Assembly (NCBI GenBank): GCA_910578515.1
Contig: CAJTQR010000001.1
Location: 248,001 to 312,000, forward strand
DNA from: an uncultured Duncaniella sp.
GTDB lineage: Bacteria; Bacteroidota; Bacteroidia; Bacteroidales; Muribaculaceae
Direction: 5' to 3'
DNA length: 64,000 nt
This document shows, piece by piece, positions 1 through 6,724 of the stretch; within the stretch, counting starts at the first letter, position 1, and each line of letters starts with the position of its first letter. Under the pieces are notes generated by a model. It was not told the DNA's origin, did no database searches, and worked only from the letters and a program-made list of their open reading frames with translations. Position numbers and translations under genes: made by a program.

Positions 1-336
1 GGAATCAAAGTAAGCTCTCCCTGCTGGGTTATGACAGAGGATATGAAAAATGAGCTCGAAGCTACACCAGTTGACCCAGGAAGCGGACGCTTTCTCTGTG
101 AAAATGATGTTGTTCTCGGTGTTCCTGTCTACGTAACTCCGGAAGTTGGCGATGGCTACATCGGTTATGGCGACTGGAGCTATCAGGCTGCGGGTTTCTT
201 TGGACCCATGAACCTGACAGTAGACCCCTTCACACTGGCGCGTCAGAATGCAACAGATTTCGTGCTCAATACCCGATTTGCCACTACCACCCTCTACGAA
301 GAGGCATTTGTCATTGGTAAGGCAAAATCGGCGTAA
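1..336 (+). CDS. Phage major capsid protein, C-terminal part (cut by window edge)
   Basis: The reading frame is open from the first base, so this is the last 111 residues of a longer protein; the ATG at 31 is internal and not a credible start. The call as a major capsid protein rests on position: it lies immediately before head-tail connector genes, where HK97-type phages keep the capsid gene. The tail of the sequence (ending near VLNTRFATTTLYEEAFVIGKAKSA-like residues) is also the usual ending of HK97-fold capsids, with a late domain describing a position-specific outlook toward neighbouring subunits. No catalytic motif is expected. A scaffold/protease fusion cannot be judged because the N-terminus is missing. 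Certainty is moderate. Confidence 0.6.
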   Translation, partial: GIKVSSPCWVMTEDMKNELEATPVDPGSGRFLCENDVVLGVPVYVTPEVGDGYIGYGDWSYQAAGFFGPMNLTVDPFTLARQNATDFVLNTRFATTTLYEEAFVIGKAKSA

Positions 337-379
337 ACACGCTGAATATCATGGTAAACTGGTATTATAATTGAGGGTT

Positions 380-697
380 ATGGCTGTAGTGAGTCTGGAA
401 TTATTCAAGAAACATGTCTATGCGGATGACTTTTCCGAGGATGATGAATATCTTGAGCATTTGTTGGAAGCATCGGAAACTGTGGTTATTAATGCTACAA
501 ACCGCAGTATCAATGAGCTCCATGAATCTTTTGGCTCAGGTTTTCCCCTCCCGCTGAAACATGCAATCCTTATGCTCGCCGCCCATTGGTTCAACCAACG
601 CGAGAGCGCGAGCGCCGTACAGATGCATGAAGTTCCGGGCTCACTGCAGGCATTGATTAAACCATACGTCAAACTTGTTGAGGATGATAGCAGGTAG
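380..697 (+). CDS. Phage head-tail connector protein (gp6-like)
   Basis: A protein of 105 residues of the gp6-like head-tail connector type, which forms the ring under the portal in HK97-like phages. It is largely helical, with a short helix-rich pattern (YLEHLLEASETVV, then HAILMLAAHWFNQRES) typical of this family, and its size is normal. The ATG at 380 is chosen over an in-frame TTG at 371 because a purine-rich GAGG lies just before it. The next gene overlaps its end by 14 bases. Placement between the capsid and a head-closure gene supports the role. The family call comes from residue pattern and gene order, not from a search. Confidence 0.65.
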   Translation: MAVVSLELFKKHVYADDFSEDDEYLEHLLEASETVVINATNRSINELHESFGSGFPLPLKHAILMLAAHWFNQRESASAVQMHEVPGSLQALIKPYVKLVEDDSR

Positions 698-1010
698 GCT
701 TAGATACCGCTTAAAGACATTTTGTCCAGTCGTGGGAGAAGGCCCGTTTGGTGTTGCCGATGCGGAATATACCGAACATAAGTCCATACGAGCTGAACGC
801 GTCAAATATTCTCCATCCGCGAAATTCGAGCTTCATGAAGTCTATCCGGACTACAAAGTGACGTACCGTATCCGCAGTGCACATTCCTTTATAAAAGAAG
901 GGTGGAGGGTAATGGAGATGGGTAGTAGCATACTTCTTGAAGTCAGAAATATCATTCCCGATATTCAACGTGGTATGTTAACTTTAGAATGCGAAAAAGT
1001 TAATGAGTAG
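684..1010 (+). CDS. Phage head-tail adaptor / head closure protein
   Basis: A 108-residue protein in the place of the SPP1 gp16 / HK97 gp7-like head-closure protein that seals the connector and joins the tail. The sequence is a small beta-rich protein with alternating basic and hydrophobic strands (KYSPSAKFELHEVYPDYKVTYRIRSAH). An in-frame TTG pair lies upstream at 675, but the ATG at 684 follows GTTGAGG and is preferred. It overlaps the connector gene by 14 bases and the next gene by 8 bases, so the three are likely translated together. The family assignment is by gene order and general character, hence moderate confidence. Confidence 0.5.
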   Translation: MIAGRLRYRLKTFCPVVGEGPFGVADAEYTEHKSIRAERVKYSPSAKFELHEVYPDYKVTYRIRSAHSFIKEGWRVMEMGSSILLEVRNIIPDIQRGMLTLECEKVNE

Positions 1011-1563
1011 AGCTACGAGGGGTACAAAGCCCGGTGCGCTCAGCAAAGAGTTCTCAGAACTTGCCAAACTCTTGTCAGCCGAAGAGCTTGCCAGGGCTAT
1101 GCGGGGAGGCATCAGAAGGGAAGCGAACCGTGTTAAGAAAAAAGCCCAGGACAATGCCATGACAGCAGTCGCGAGTCACGGGCTTCATGTTGATGAGCGT
1201 TTCCGCAAAGGTATTCGTGCTATATCACCACGAAATTTGACCGGATTCGTCGTCACTCCTGTGCCACCGAGGAAAAAGAAAGGCGGAGCTGATGTTTCCA
1301 GATATTATTATCCGGTTACGAGAAAGTCAAAAAAGCGGGTTACGACATTCCTAAAACCGATATTGCTTTGGTCTGATGAGGGAATGCGGGCACGTTATAC
1401 AGTCAAAGGCTGGTTCAGGGGAAGGATGATGTCTCATAAAGGCGGTCCGCTTAAATTCATGGCTGCTACGGAAAACGCAGAGATGAATACTACACAGGCA
1501 AATATAAGCAAAGGAATATATAACCGTATTATCCGTATTGCGAGAAAGAAAAGATTATTATGA
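1003..1563 (+). CDS. Phage HK97 gp10-like tail completion / minor tail protein
   Basis: A basic 186-residue protein. Its N-terminal helix (LAKLLSAEELARAMRGGIRREANRVKKKAQDNA) resembles the start of HK97 gp10-type proteins, which act at the head-tail joint or as tail completion factors. Lysine and arginine are abundant throughout (RKKKGG, RKSKKR, RKKRLL at the end). It begins with ATG overlapping the previous stop (ATGAGTAG) and ends in an ATGA overlap with the next gene, pointing to translational coupling. Order connector, closure, gp10-like, terminator, tail tube is the standard siphovirus order. Confidence 0.6.
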   Translation: MSRATRGTKPGALSKEFSELAKLLSAEELARAMRGGIRREANRVKKKAQDNAMTAVASHGLHVDERFRKGIRAISPRNLTGFVVTPVPPRKKKGGADVSRYYYPVTRKSKKRVTTFLKPILLWSDEGMRARYTVKGWFRGRMMSHKGGPLKFMAATENAEMNTTQANISKGIYNRIIRIARKKRLL

Positions 1564-1937
1564 AACGGACATCAATCAGCGCAGGGCTTTTCATCCCGCC
1601 TCTTCTGAAAGCAGGAGGTGTAACGGTGCCTGTTTTCCCATGTGCCTCCAAGACTGACGCCAAGGCTCCCTATATTGTGTACACGCGCAAAAGTTGGGAA
1701 GGAAGGCAAGTCAAAGAGTCTGCTCCTGCCGACGGAGTGGTGATATGTGTTTGGATATATCATCCCGACTATGCGTCATCGATAGAATTGGCGGAGCAGG
1801 TGAGAGAATCCATCGAGGGGAAACAAGCCCGGTTAACCGGACTGGAGATGAGGAGTGCTACAATGATTGACAGCAGTGACACATGGGACGCCGATTCTTA
1901 TGTGCAGTATATTGAATTTCTATTAAAAATCAATTAA
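1560..1937 (+). CDS. Phage tail terminator-like protein (DUF3168 type)
   Basis: A 125-residue protein. The N-terminal part (LFIPPLLKAGGVTVPVFPCASKTDAKAPYIVYTRKS) and the later helix with repeated acidic and hydrophobic residues match the DUF3168/tail-terminator pattern: a short N-terminal helix, a strand with P-Y-I-V-Y, and a helix near residues 75-90. Such proteins cap the tail tube and set its joint to the head. The start overlaps the previous stop by four bases (ATGA). It directly precedes the tail tube gene, as expected. Identification is by pattern and position. Confidence 0.6.
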   Translation: MKRTSISAGLFIPPLLKAGGVTVPVFPCASKTDAKAPYIVYTRKSWEGRQVKESAPADGVVICVWIYHPDYASSIELAEQVRESIEGKQARLTGLEMRSATMIDSSDTWDADSYVQYIEFLLKIN

Positions 1938-1949
1938 TTTTTATGTTTT

Positions 1950-2411
1950 ATGGATGAAGAAGTTGAAATCGCCGACGGGGGATATGTAAATGGTTCCGAC
2001 ATGCTGCTCTATATCAACGGCAAGGCAGTGGGACATTGCACATCACATACCACCACATTTAGTGCTGAAACCAAAGATAGAGCGGTGAAGCCGCTTGCGT
2101 CATTGCCTAAGACGCAGGGTAAATGGAAAGAAAAGACTGTATCTGGCATGAGTCTCTCAGTCAGTGCGGAAGGACTCTGTTTCTACAAGGAGACAGAAGG
2201 GGGTTACAAAGAATGTCTCGCACTTGCCGCTAAAGGTGACAGTGTTGACATCAAGTGTATGGAACGAGGCAAGGAAACGCCATATCTTGAAGGGAAATTT
2301 GTCATCACATCGCTTGAGCGCACTGACCCCGCTCAGGATGATTCGACCTACTCAATCTCTCTTGAGAATGACGGTATGCCAAAGACATTTGATGCCTCAG
2401 CAATATCATAA
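1950..2411 (+). CDS. Phage major tail tube protein
   Basis: A 153-residue protein in the place of the major tail tube subunit. Residues about 15-60 (GSDMLLYINGKAVGHCTSHTTTFSAETKDR) resemble the TP901-1/lambda gpV-type tail tube fold: a first strand, a Gly-hairpin, then T-rich strands. Near the end, SLERTDPAQDDSTYSISLENDG resembles the conserved final strand pair of such proteins. It lies between the terminator-like gene and the two tail chaperone genes, the normal order for long non-contractile tails. A strong hairpin follows 8 bases after the stop and may favour accumulation of its message. Confidence 0.7.
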   Translation: MDEEVEIADGGYVNGSDMLLYINGKAVGHCTSHTTTFSAETKDRAVKPLASLPKTQGKWKEKTVSGMSLSVSAEGLCFYKETEGGYKECLALAAKGDSVDIKCMERGKETPYLEGKFVITSLERTDPAQDDSTYSISLENDGMPKTFDASAIS

Positions 2412-2419
2412 ATAAATTT

Positions 2420-2446
2420 GCCCGCCGGTGTGCGCCACCGGTGGGC
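2420..2446 (+). other. Strong RNA hairpin after the tail tube gene
   Basis: Arms at 2420-2430 and 2436-2446 pair over 11 positions (one G-U) around the 5-base loop TGCGC. No T-run follows, so it is not a standard intrinsic terminator. Lying between the abundant tail tube gene and the chaperone genes, it could protect the upstream message end or lower downstream expression. That role is inference. Confidence 0.6.
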
Positions 2447-2466
2447 ATCATTAACCGGATTCCGAT

Positions 2467-2784
2467 ATGAAAGACTTTGAAATTAAAATCAAGAATACTA
2501 AATATCCATGCCGTATCACGCTAAGGGCTATGTTGAAATTCAAGCAGCTCACCGGGCGCGACTGGGGGCAGATTGAAGGCAATGGCATCACTGATATGAT
2601 AACATTCCTTTGGTGCTGCGTATGGGCGGCATGCGCCACCGATGGAGTGGAATTTAATTATGACCTTGACCAGTTTTCCGGATTTCTTGACGGGAGTGTG
2701 TTCTCGGATTGGATGAAATATCTCTCTGACGCAAATGACGGAGAGAATAGCAATAAGCAATCAAAAAAAAAGCCCCCTCTATAG
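2467..2784 (+). CDS. Phage tail assembly chaperone, gpG-like
   Basis: A 105-residue protein in the position of lambda gpG: after the tail tube and before the tape measure. Such proteins coat the tape measure protein during tail assembly and are not part of the finished virion. The sequence is a small helical protein (CRITLRAMLKFKQLTGRDWGQIEG at the start resembles other Bacteroidales tail chaperones). It ends in a lysine run coded by nine A residues (2763-2771), which carries the heptamer A AAA AAG in the reading phase needed for a -1 shift into the next frame. Thus two products are expected, G and the longer G-T. Confidence 0.7.
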   Translation: MKDFEIKIKNTKYPCRITLRAMLKFKQLTGRDWGQIEGNGITDMITFLWCCVWAACATDGVEFNYDLDQFSGFLDGSVFSDWMKYLSDANDGENSNKQSKKKPPL

Positions 2785-2792
2785 AGGAGGTT
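2766..2792 (+). promoter_or_regulatory. Programmed -1 frameshift site for gpG/gpGT
   Basis: The heptamer A AAA AAG (2766-2772) is in phase with the upstream gene (AAA at 2767, AAG at 2770), the same heptamer as in E. coli dnaX. After a -1 slip the next codons (GCC CCC TCT ATA GAG GAG GTT) are open and join the second gene at its ATG (2793). A palindrome at 2776-2787, extendable by two more C-G pairs past a mismatch, could form a stimulating hairpin just downstream, although the spacing is short. Confidence 0.75.
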
Positions 2793-3095
2793 ATGGCATT
2801 CGGGATAATCAATATGGGTCTGAATCGTGATGACCTTCTATCCATGACTACAGATGAATTTGCTGTGGCTCAGAAAGCATTCTCTGATAAAGTGAATGAA
2901 GAAGCCAAGGAGAAGTGGCATAGGCTGCGGACTCTCGCTTCAATACTTATCCAACCACATGTCAAGAAGCGCATCACTCCGCAACAGCTAATTCCCTTAC
3001 CGGGCGACAAGAAGCGCAATAGGGTGGGAACAAAAAAGCCTGAGCGAAGTACCTTGGCAAAATTTGAGAAACTTGTCACGGTCACCAATGGATAA
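2793..3095 (+). CDS. Phage tail assembly chaperone, T extension (made as a G-T fusion)
   Basis: A 100-residue basic helical protein (ending KPERSTLAKFEKLVTVTNG) that lies in the -1 frame relative to the gpG-like gene. It is best read as the T part of a frameshifted G-T protein of about 209 residues: 102 from G, then 107 encoded from base 2772 onward. In lambda the GT product binds the tail tube protein, while G binds the tape measure. The ATG at 2793 has a GAGGAGG only two bases upstream, too close for efficient initiation, which favours production by frameshift. Independent start at this ATG cannot be excluded. Confidence 0.65.
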   Translation: MAFGIINMGLNRDDLLSMTTDEFAVAQKAFSDKVNEEAKEKWHRLRTLASILIQPHVKKRITPQQLIPLPGDKKRNRVGTKKPERSTLAKFEKLVTVTNG

Positions 3096-3119
3096 ATCCT
3101 CTGGAAGTTTAAATACCCT

Positions 3120-3353
3120 CTAATTAAACCAGCCTAAAGGGCTTGATGATGACGTATAAGTTTTTCCCCAGTCAAAATAAAAAATTTTCCATGAGAGAAG
3201 GACCGGTATGAGGGAGAACGGGAATATGATAATTCCACCTATAATCCCTTCTAAAATACTTACATTCGGATTCATATAGAAAGAAAAAATCAGCCCACCA
3301 ATATAATAAAAACCAGTGAATACAATAAGCAGGTATTTAATAAACTTTTTCAT
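3120..3353 (-). CDS. Small two-helix membrane protein, reverse-strand phage cargo gene
   Basis: A 77-residue protein of unknown function on the strand opposite to the tail genes, sitting between the tail chaperones and the tape measure. It starts MKKFIKYLLIV and has two hydrophobic segments, about residues 5-27 and 33-58, separated by a short polar stretch. It has its own well-formed Bacteroidota promoter immediately upstream and lower GC than the neighbouring tail genes. These traits fit a 'moron': an added gene expressed from the silent prophage. Candidate roles include superinfection exclusion, but nothing in the sequence proves this. The fact that it occupies an otherwise empty 350-base gap argues against a chance frame. 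Confidence 0.55.
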   Translation of the reverse strand: MKKFIKYLLIVFTGFYYIGGLIFSFYMNPNVSILEGIIGGIIIFPFSLIPVLLSWKIFYFDWGKTYTSSSSPLGWFN

Positions 3354-3372
3354 GATTCATTTCTTTTGTTTT

Positions 3373-3403
3373 CAAATATAACAAAAATTGCAACAAAAAC
3401 AAA
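3373..3403 (-). promoter_or_regulatory. Promoter of the reverse-strand membrane protein gene
   Basis: Read on the reverse strand, TTTG (3400-3403) is followed after exactly 19 bases by TATATTTG (3373-3380), matching the Bacteroidota housekeeping consensus TTTG-N19-TAnnTTTG. The predicted start of transcription is near 3368, about 15 bases before the ATG at 3353. Confidence 0.7.
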
Positions 3404-3448
3404 AGAAAAAGATGAATTGAAGCAAAAACCGCGATAAATTCCGACCAA

Positions 3449-6400
3449 ATGGCAAAGAAAATCGAATTTGATATAGATTTCAAAACCAATGGCAAAGAGA
3501 TTATGGGGTCTCTTGCCATTGATTCAAAGCAACTTGCCGATGCTGTTGCGAGCGTGAATAAGCAGGCCGCTGACTTCCGGAAGAATATGAATGAGTGGGG
3601 ATTTATGGCTCAGGCGTTTGACCAAGCTGTCGGGATATTCGGTCAGCTCGAATCGGTGGTCGGGTCGGTTACCGCTCAATATGAATCATTTGACCAATCC
3701 ATGCGCGCCGCCAACACTATGGCTGGGAAAAGCGGCAAGGAGTTCAATGCGCTGAAAGAAGAAATAAAGGATTTGTCGAAGGTCGTTCCTGTAGCTCGCG
3801 ATGAACTTGCCAACGGTCTTTATCAGGTTATATCAAACGGTGTCCCGGAGGATAACTGGATGGAGTTTCTCGAAAAGTCAGCTCGGTCATCCGTGGGAGG
3901 TCTCGCCGATTTGGGGCAGACTGTTACTGTGACATCCACCATTCTAAAAAACTATGCCTACGACTGGTCGAAAGCTGGGGAGATTCAGGATAAAATCCAG
4001 CTTACGGCGAAAAACGGTGTGACATCGTTTGGGGCGCTTGCCGCCGCCCTTCCGAGGGTTTCGGGTAACGCTTCCATTCTCGATGTGAGTATTGATGAGC
4101 TAATGGCTTCATTTGCCACACTTACGGGTGTATCCGGAAATACCGCTGAAGTTTCAACTCAGCTGGCGGCAATATTCACTGCATTAATCAAACCATCTTC
4201 AGAAGCGCAGAAAACAGCGGCGGCTATGGGAATCCAGTTTGATGCAGCCGCTATCAAAGCAGCAGGTGGATTCCAGAACTTTCTTACAAAATTGAAGGAA
4301 AGTGTTTCAGCTTATGCCTCTGCATCCGGAGAGCTTGAACAATCAGTAATGGCAAAATTGTTCGGCTCAGCTGAGTCGTTACGCGCATTAGGTCCGCTCA
4401 TGGGAAATCTCTCGGATAAATTCAACGAGAACATTAGCTCTATGGTAGATAGTGCCGGGACTATGGATGTGGCATTTGCGGAAATGAGCAATACAGCTGA
4501 GGCTCAAAGGACATTGTGGCAAAACATGTATGCCGCTATAATGGATAATGTCGCCGGTATTGCTCAATGGACGAAATCCGCGCTATATTGGACTACAACA
4601 CTTGCCAATGGTTGCGCCTCGATGTATAAATTGTATACCCTCGTCAAAACCTTTAATATTGCAACCACAGCGAGTGCCACCAAAATCCGTATTCTTTCCT
4701 TAGGTATCTCTGCCTACGGAGTCATGACCGGACGTACAGCAGCGACTCAACGCCTATTGAACGGAGCCATGGCGCAAGGAGCAATCTCTGGGACCGCTCT
4801 CTCCGTTGCCATTAGAGGTATCCTGATTTCTACTGGAGTCGGCGCAGCTTTGGTCGCACTGACAGCGATACTCTATAAATTCATCAAAGCAGGAGAAGAT
4901 GCTGTTGAAGCAAATAGGAAGCTGGATGACAGTACTGATGAATATGTACGGGCATCAGCCTCCGCCAAAGTTCAAATAGACCGTGACATTAAGGCTCTTG
5001 GTGAATTGATAGAAGCTAAAGGCGATACAAAAGAGGCTGTCGAGCGATTGAATGAGACATACGGAGACACATTCAGCACATATAAGACTGCGGAGGAATG
5101 GTATAAAGTACTAATCGAAAATAGCGAACAGTACGTAAAACAGATTGGTTATGAAGCACAGGCAAAGGCATTAGCCGCAAGTATTGCCGAGGCTTCCATT
5201 CGTAAAGAATTAGCCGCCAATAAAAAAGCCGAGTTAGAGAAAGACGGGAAGGCTACGAAGAAAGTAAACACTTATGGACAGGCAGGAGTCGTCAGTCAAG
5301 TAACAGGGCAACGAGAAGTCGAAACCGAGGAATACAAACAGGTTAAAAAGGACATGGAAGATGCTGCAGCAACTGAAGCCGAGTTGCAAGAGCGTTTGAA
5401 TTTCATAGCAGAAAAAGCCAAAGAATTTAAAGGGAATGTTGTTGCCCCCAAAAAGAAACCGCCATACATTCCTACGGTAGATAATGCTTCTAAAGTTGTC
5501 TCTTCAAATGACAAAGGGAAGGAAAATCCTACCGAGCTCAAAACTGTAGAGGATTTCAACAAGCGTATTGCATTCCTTGAAAACGAAAAATTGACTGCCA
5601 CTCAGGAAAGATGTAAACAAATTGATGCGGAAATTGCATATACAAAACAACTGCTTGAGATATGGCAAGGCAAACGAAAGGGTGAAGATACATCTGCGGA
5701 GTACGTCCGCATGTATGATGATGAGCTAAAAGCCGCCACAAAGTATGGAGATACTTTGAAAGGCATCGCCGATGAGGTTTCTAAACTTGAGGCTATAAAA
5801 GAGACCGCTTCCACAAATGAGATTGCGGATATTCAACGTGCCATAGATGCCCGTAAAAAGCAAGAGGAGCAACTTGAGAAGATAGCATCCATCCCGTCTC
5901 TTGTTGAGAAGCTCCCTTCAATCATGGATGAAACGATGGGTCTTAGCGGTCTTAGCGGAATCGAATTAAAGATACGATTGCAGTCTATTGGAGCTGATAA
6001 AATCGAATCGCAAATCGGAGAGTTAAGCCAAATGATTGATGCTCTTAATGCTAAGATGTCATTGGAAGGGATGGGGGCAGATGGCTATTCCAAAGACAAG
6101 GAACAACGTGAGGAATTAAGGGCTAAACGTGATGAGCTAAAAAAATACCTTGATACTTTACAAGAAGCTAAACCAACTATAACAGATGCTGTGTCCGAAA
6201 TCGGAGGCTCGCTTTCTGGATTGGGAAACGCATTGCAATTGCCGGAGCTTAATGTTGCCGGAACCATAGCTCAAGCTATAGCAACCATGGTGGAGGCTTA
6301 TGCTACGGCATCTCTACAGGCTTCCAAGTATGGACCTATCGCTTGGGCCGCTTTTGCAGCCTCCGGTCTCGCACAACTTACGGCTATAGTCGCAAGCGTC

Positions 6401-6724
6401 AAGTCTCTGCCGGCTTTTGCAACCGGCGGTATTGTCGGAGGCTCATCACCTACCGGCGACAAACTATTGGCAAGAGTCAACAGTGGTGAAATGATATTGA
6501 ACCTGACTCAGCAAAAACGATTGTTTGAAATGCTTAATGCTTCATCAGGTATTAGAGGGGTTTCTGTTCAGCCCCCACAAGCTGCAGAAATAACTCTAAG
6601 CCCAAATATGATGAAGGCACTTCTCCCTTCTCCGTCATCCGGTGAAACAGTCCGGTTTGAGATTAAAGGGCGCACACTTGTGGGGATATTGGAAAAGGAA
6701 AAGAACATTAATTATCGCAGCTAA
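3449..6724 (+). CDS. Phage tail tape measure protein
   Basis: At 1091 residues this is the longest phage protein, in the usual place after the tail chaperones. The part around residues 60-330 (AANTMAGKSGKEFNALKEEIKDLSKVVPVARDELANGLYQVISNGV, then SFATLTGVSGNTAEVSTQLAAIFTALIKPS) is the TP901 tape-measure core. Hydrophobic segments lie near residues 370-400 and 450-475. Long charged helices with coiled-coil character fill about 500-920. An Ala/Gly-rich hydrophobic stretch near 940-1000 ends in FATGGIVGGSSPTGDKLLARVNSGEMILN, a motif common near the end of such proteins. It sets tail length; by the rule of about 0.15 nm per residue the tail would be near 160 nm (inference). Its stop overlaps the next start by one base (TAATG). 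Confidence 0.9.
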   Translation: MAKKIEFDIDFKTNGKEIMGSLAIDSKQLADAVASVNKQAADFRKNMNEWGFMAQAFDQAVGIFGQLESVVGSVTAQYESFDQSMRAANTMAGKSGKEFNALKEEIKDLSKVVPVARDELANGLYQVISNGVPEDNWMEFLEKSARSSVGGLADLGQTVTVTSTILKNYAYDWSKAGEIQDKIQLTAKNGVTSFGALAAALPRVSGNASILDVSIDELMASFATLTGVSGNTAEVSTQLAAIFTALIKPSSEAQKTAAAMGIQFDAAAIKAAGGFQNFLTKLKESVSAYASASGELEQSVMAKLFGSAESLRALGPLMGNLSDKFNENISSMVDSAGTMDVAFAEMSNTAEAQRTLWQNMYAAIMDNVAGIAQWTKSALYWTTTLANGCASMYKLYTLVKTFNIATTASATKIRILSLGISAYGVMTGRTAATQRLLNGAMAQGAISGTALSVAIRGILISTGVGAALVALTAILYKFIKAGEDAVEANRKLDDSTDEYVRASASAKVQIDRDIKALGELIEAKGDTKEAVERLNETYGDTFSTYKTAEEWYKVLIENSEQYVKQIGYEAQAKALAASIAEASIRKELAANKKAELEKDGKATKKVNTYGQAGVVSQVTGQREVETEEYKQVKKDMEDAAATEAELQERLNFIAEKAKEFKGNVVAPKKKPPYIPTVDNASKVVSSNDKGKENPTELKTVEDFNKRIAFLENEKLTATQERCKQIDAEIAYTKQLLEIWQGKRKGEDTSAEYVRMYDDELKAATKYGDTLKGIADEVSKLEAIKETASTNEIADIQRAIDARKKQEEQLEKIASIPSLVEKLPSIMDETMGLSGLSGIELKIRLQSIGADKIESQIGELSQMIDALNAKMSLEGMGADGYSKDKEQREELRAKRDELKKYLDTLQEAKPTITDAVSEIGGSLSGLGNALQLPELNVAGTIAQAIATMVEAYATASLQASKYGPIAWAAFAASGLAQLTAIVASVKSLPAFATGGIVGGSSPTGDKLLARVNSGEMILNLTQQKRLFEMLNASSGIRGVSVQPPQAAEITLSPNMMKALLPSPSSGETVRFEIKGRTLVGILEKEKNINYRS

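Noticed and set aside
711..968. Reverse-strand frames opposite the head-tail genes and many others opposite sprA
   Set aside because: They have no coding character or conserved motif and lie fully inside well-supported genes.
2793..3095. Independent start of the second tail chaperone at 2793
   Set aside because: The ribosome site is only two bases from the ATG and an in-phase slippery heptamer joins the upstream gene, so the fusion is preferred. Not fully excluded.
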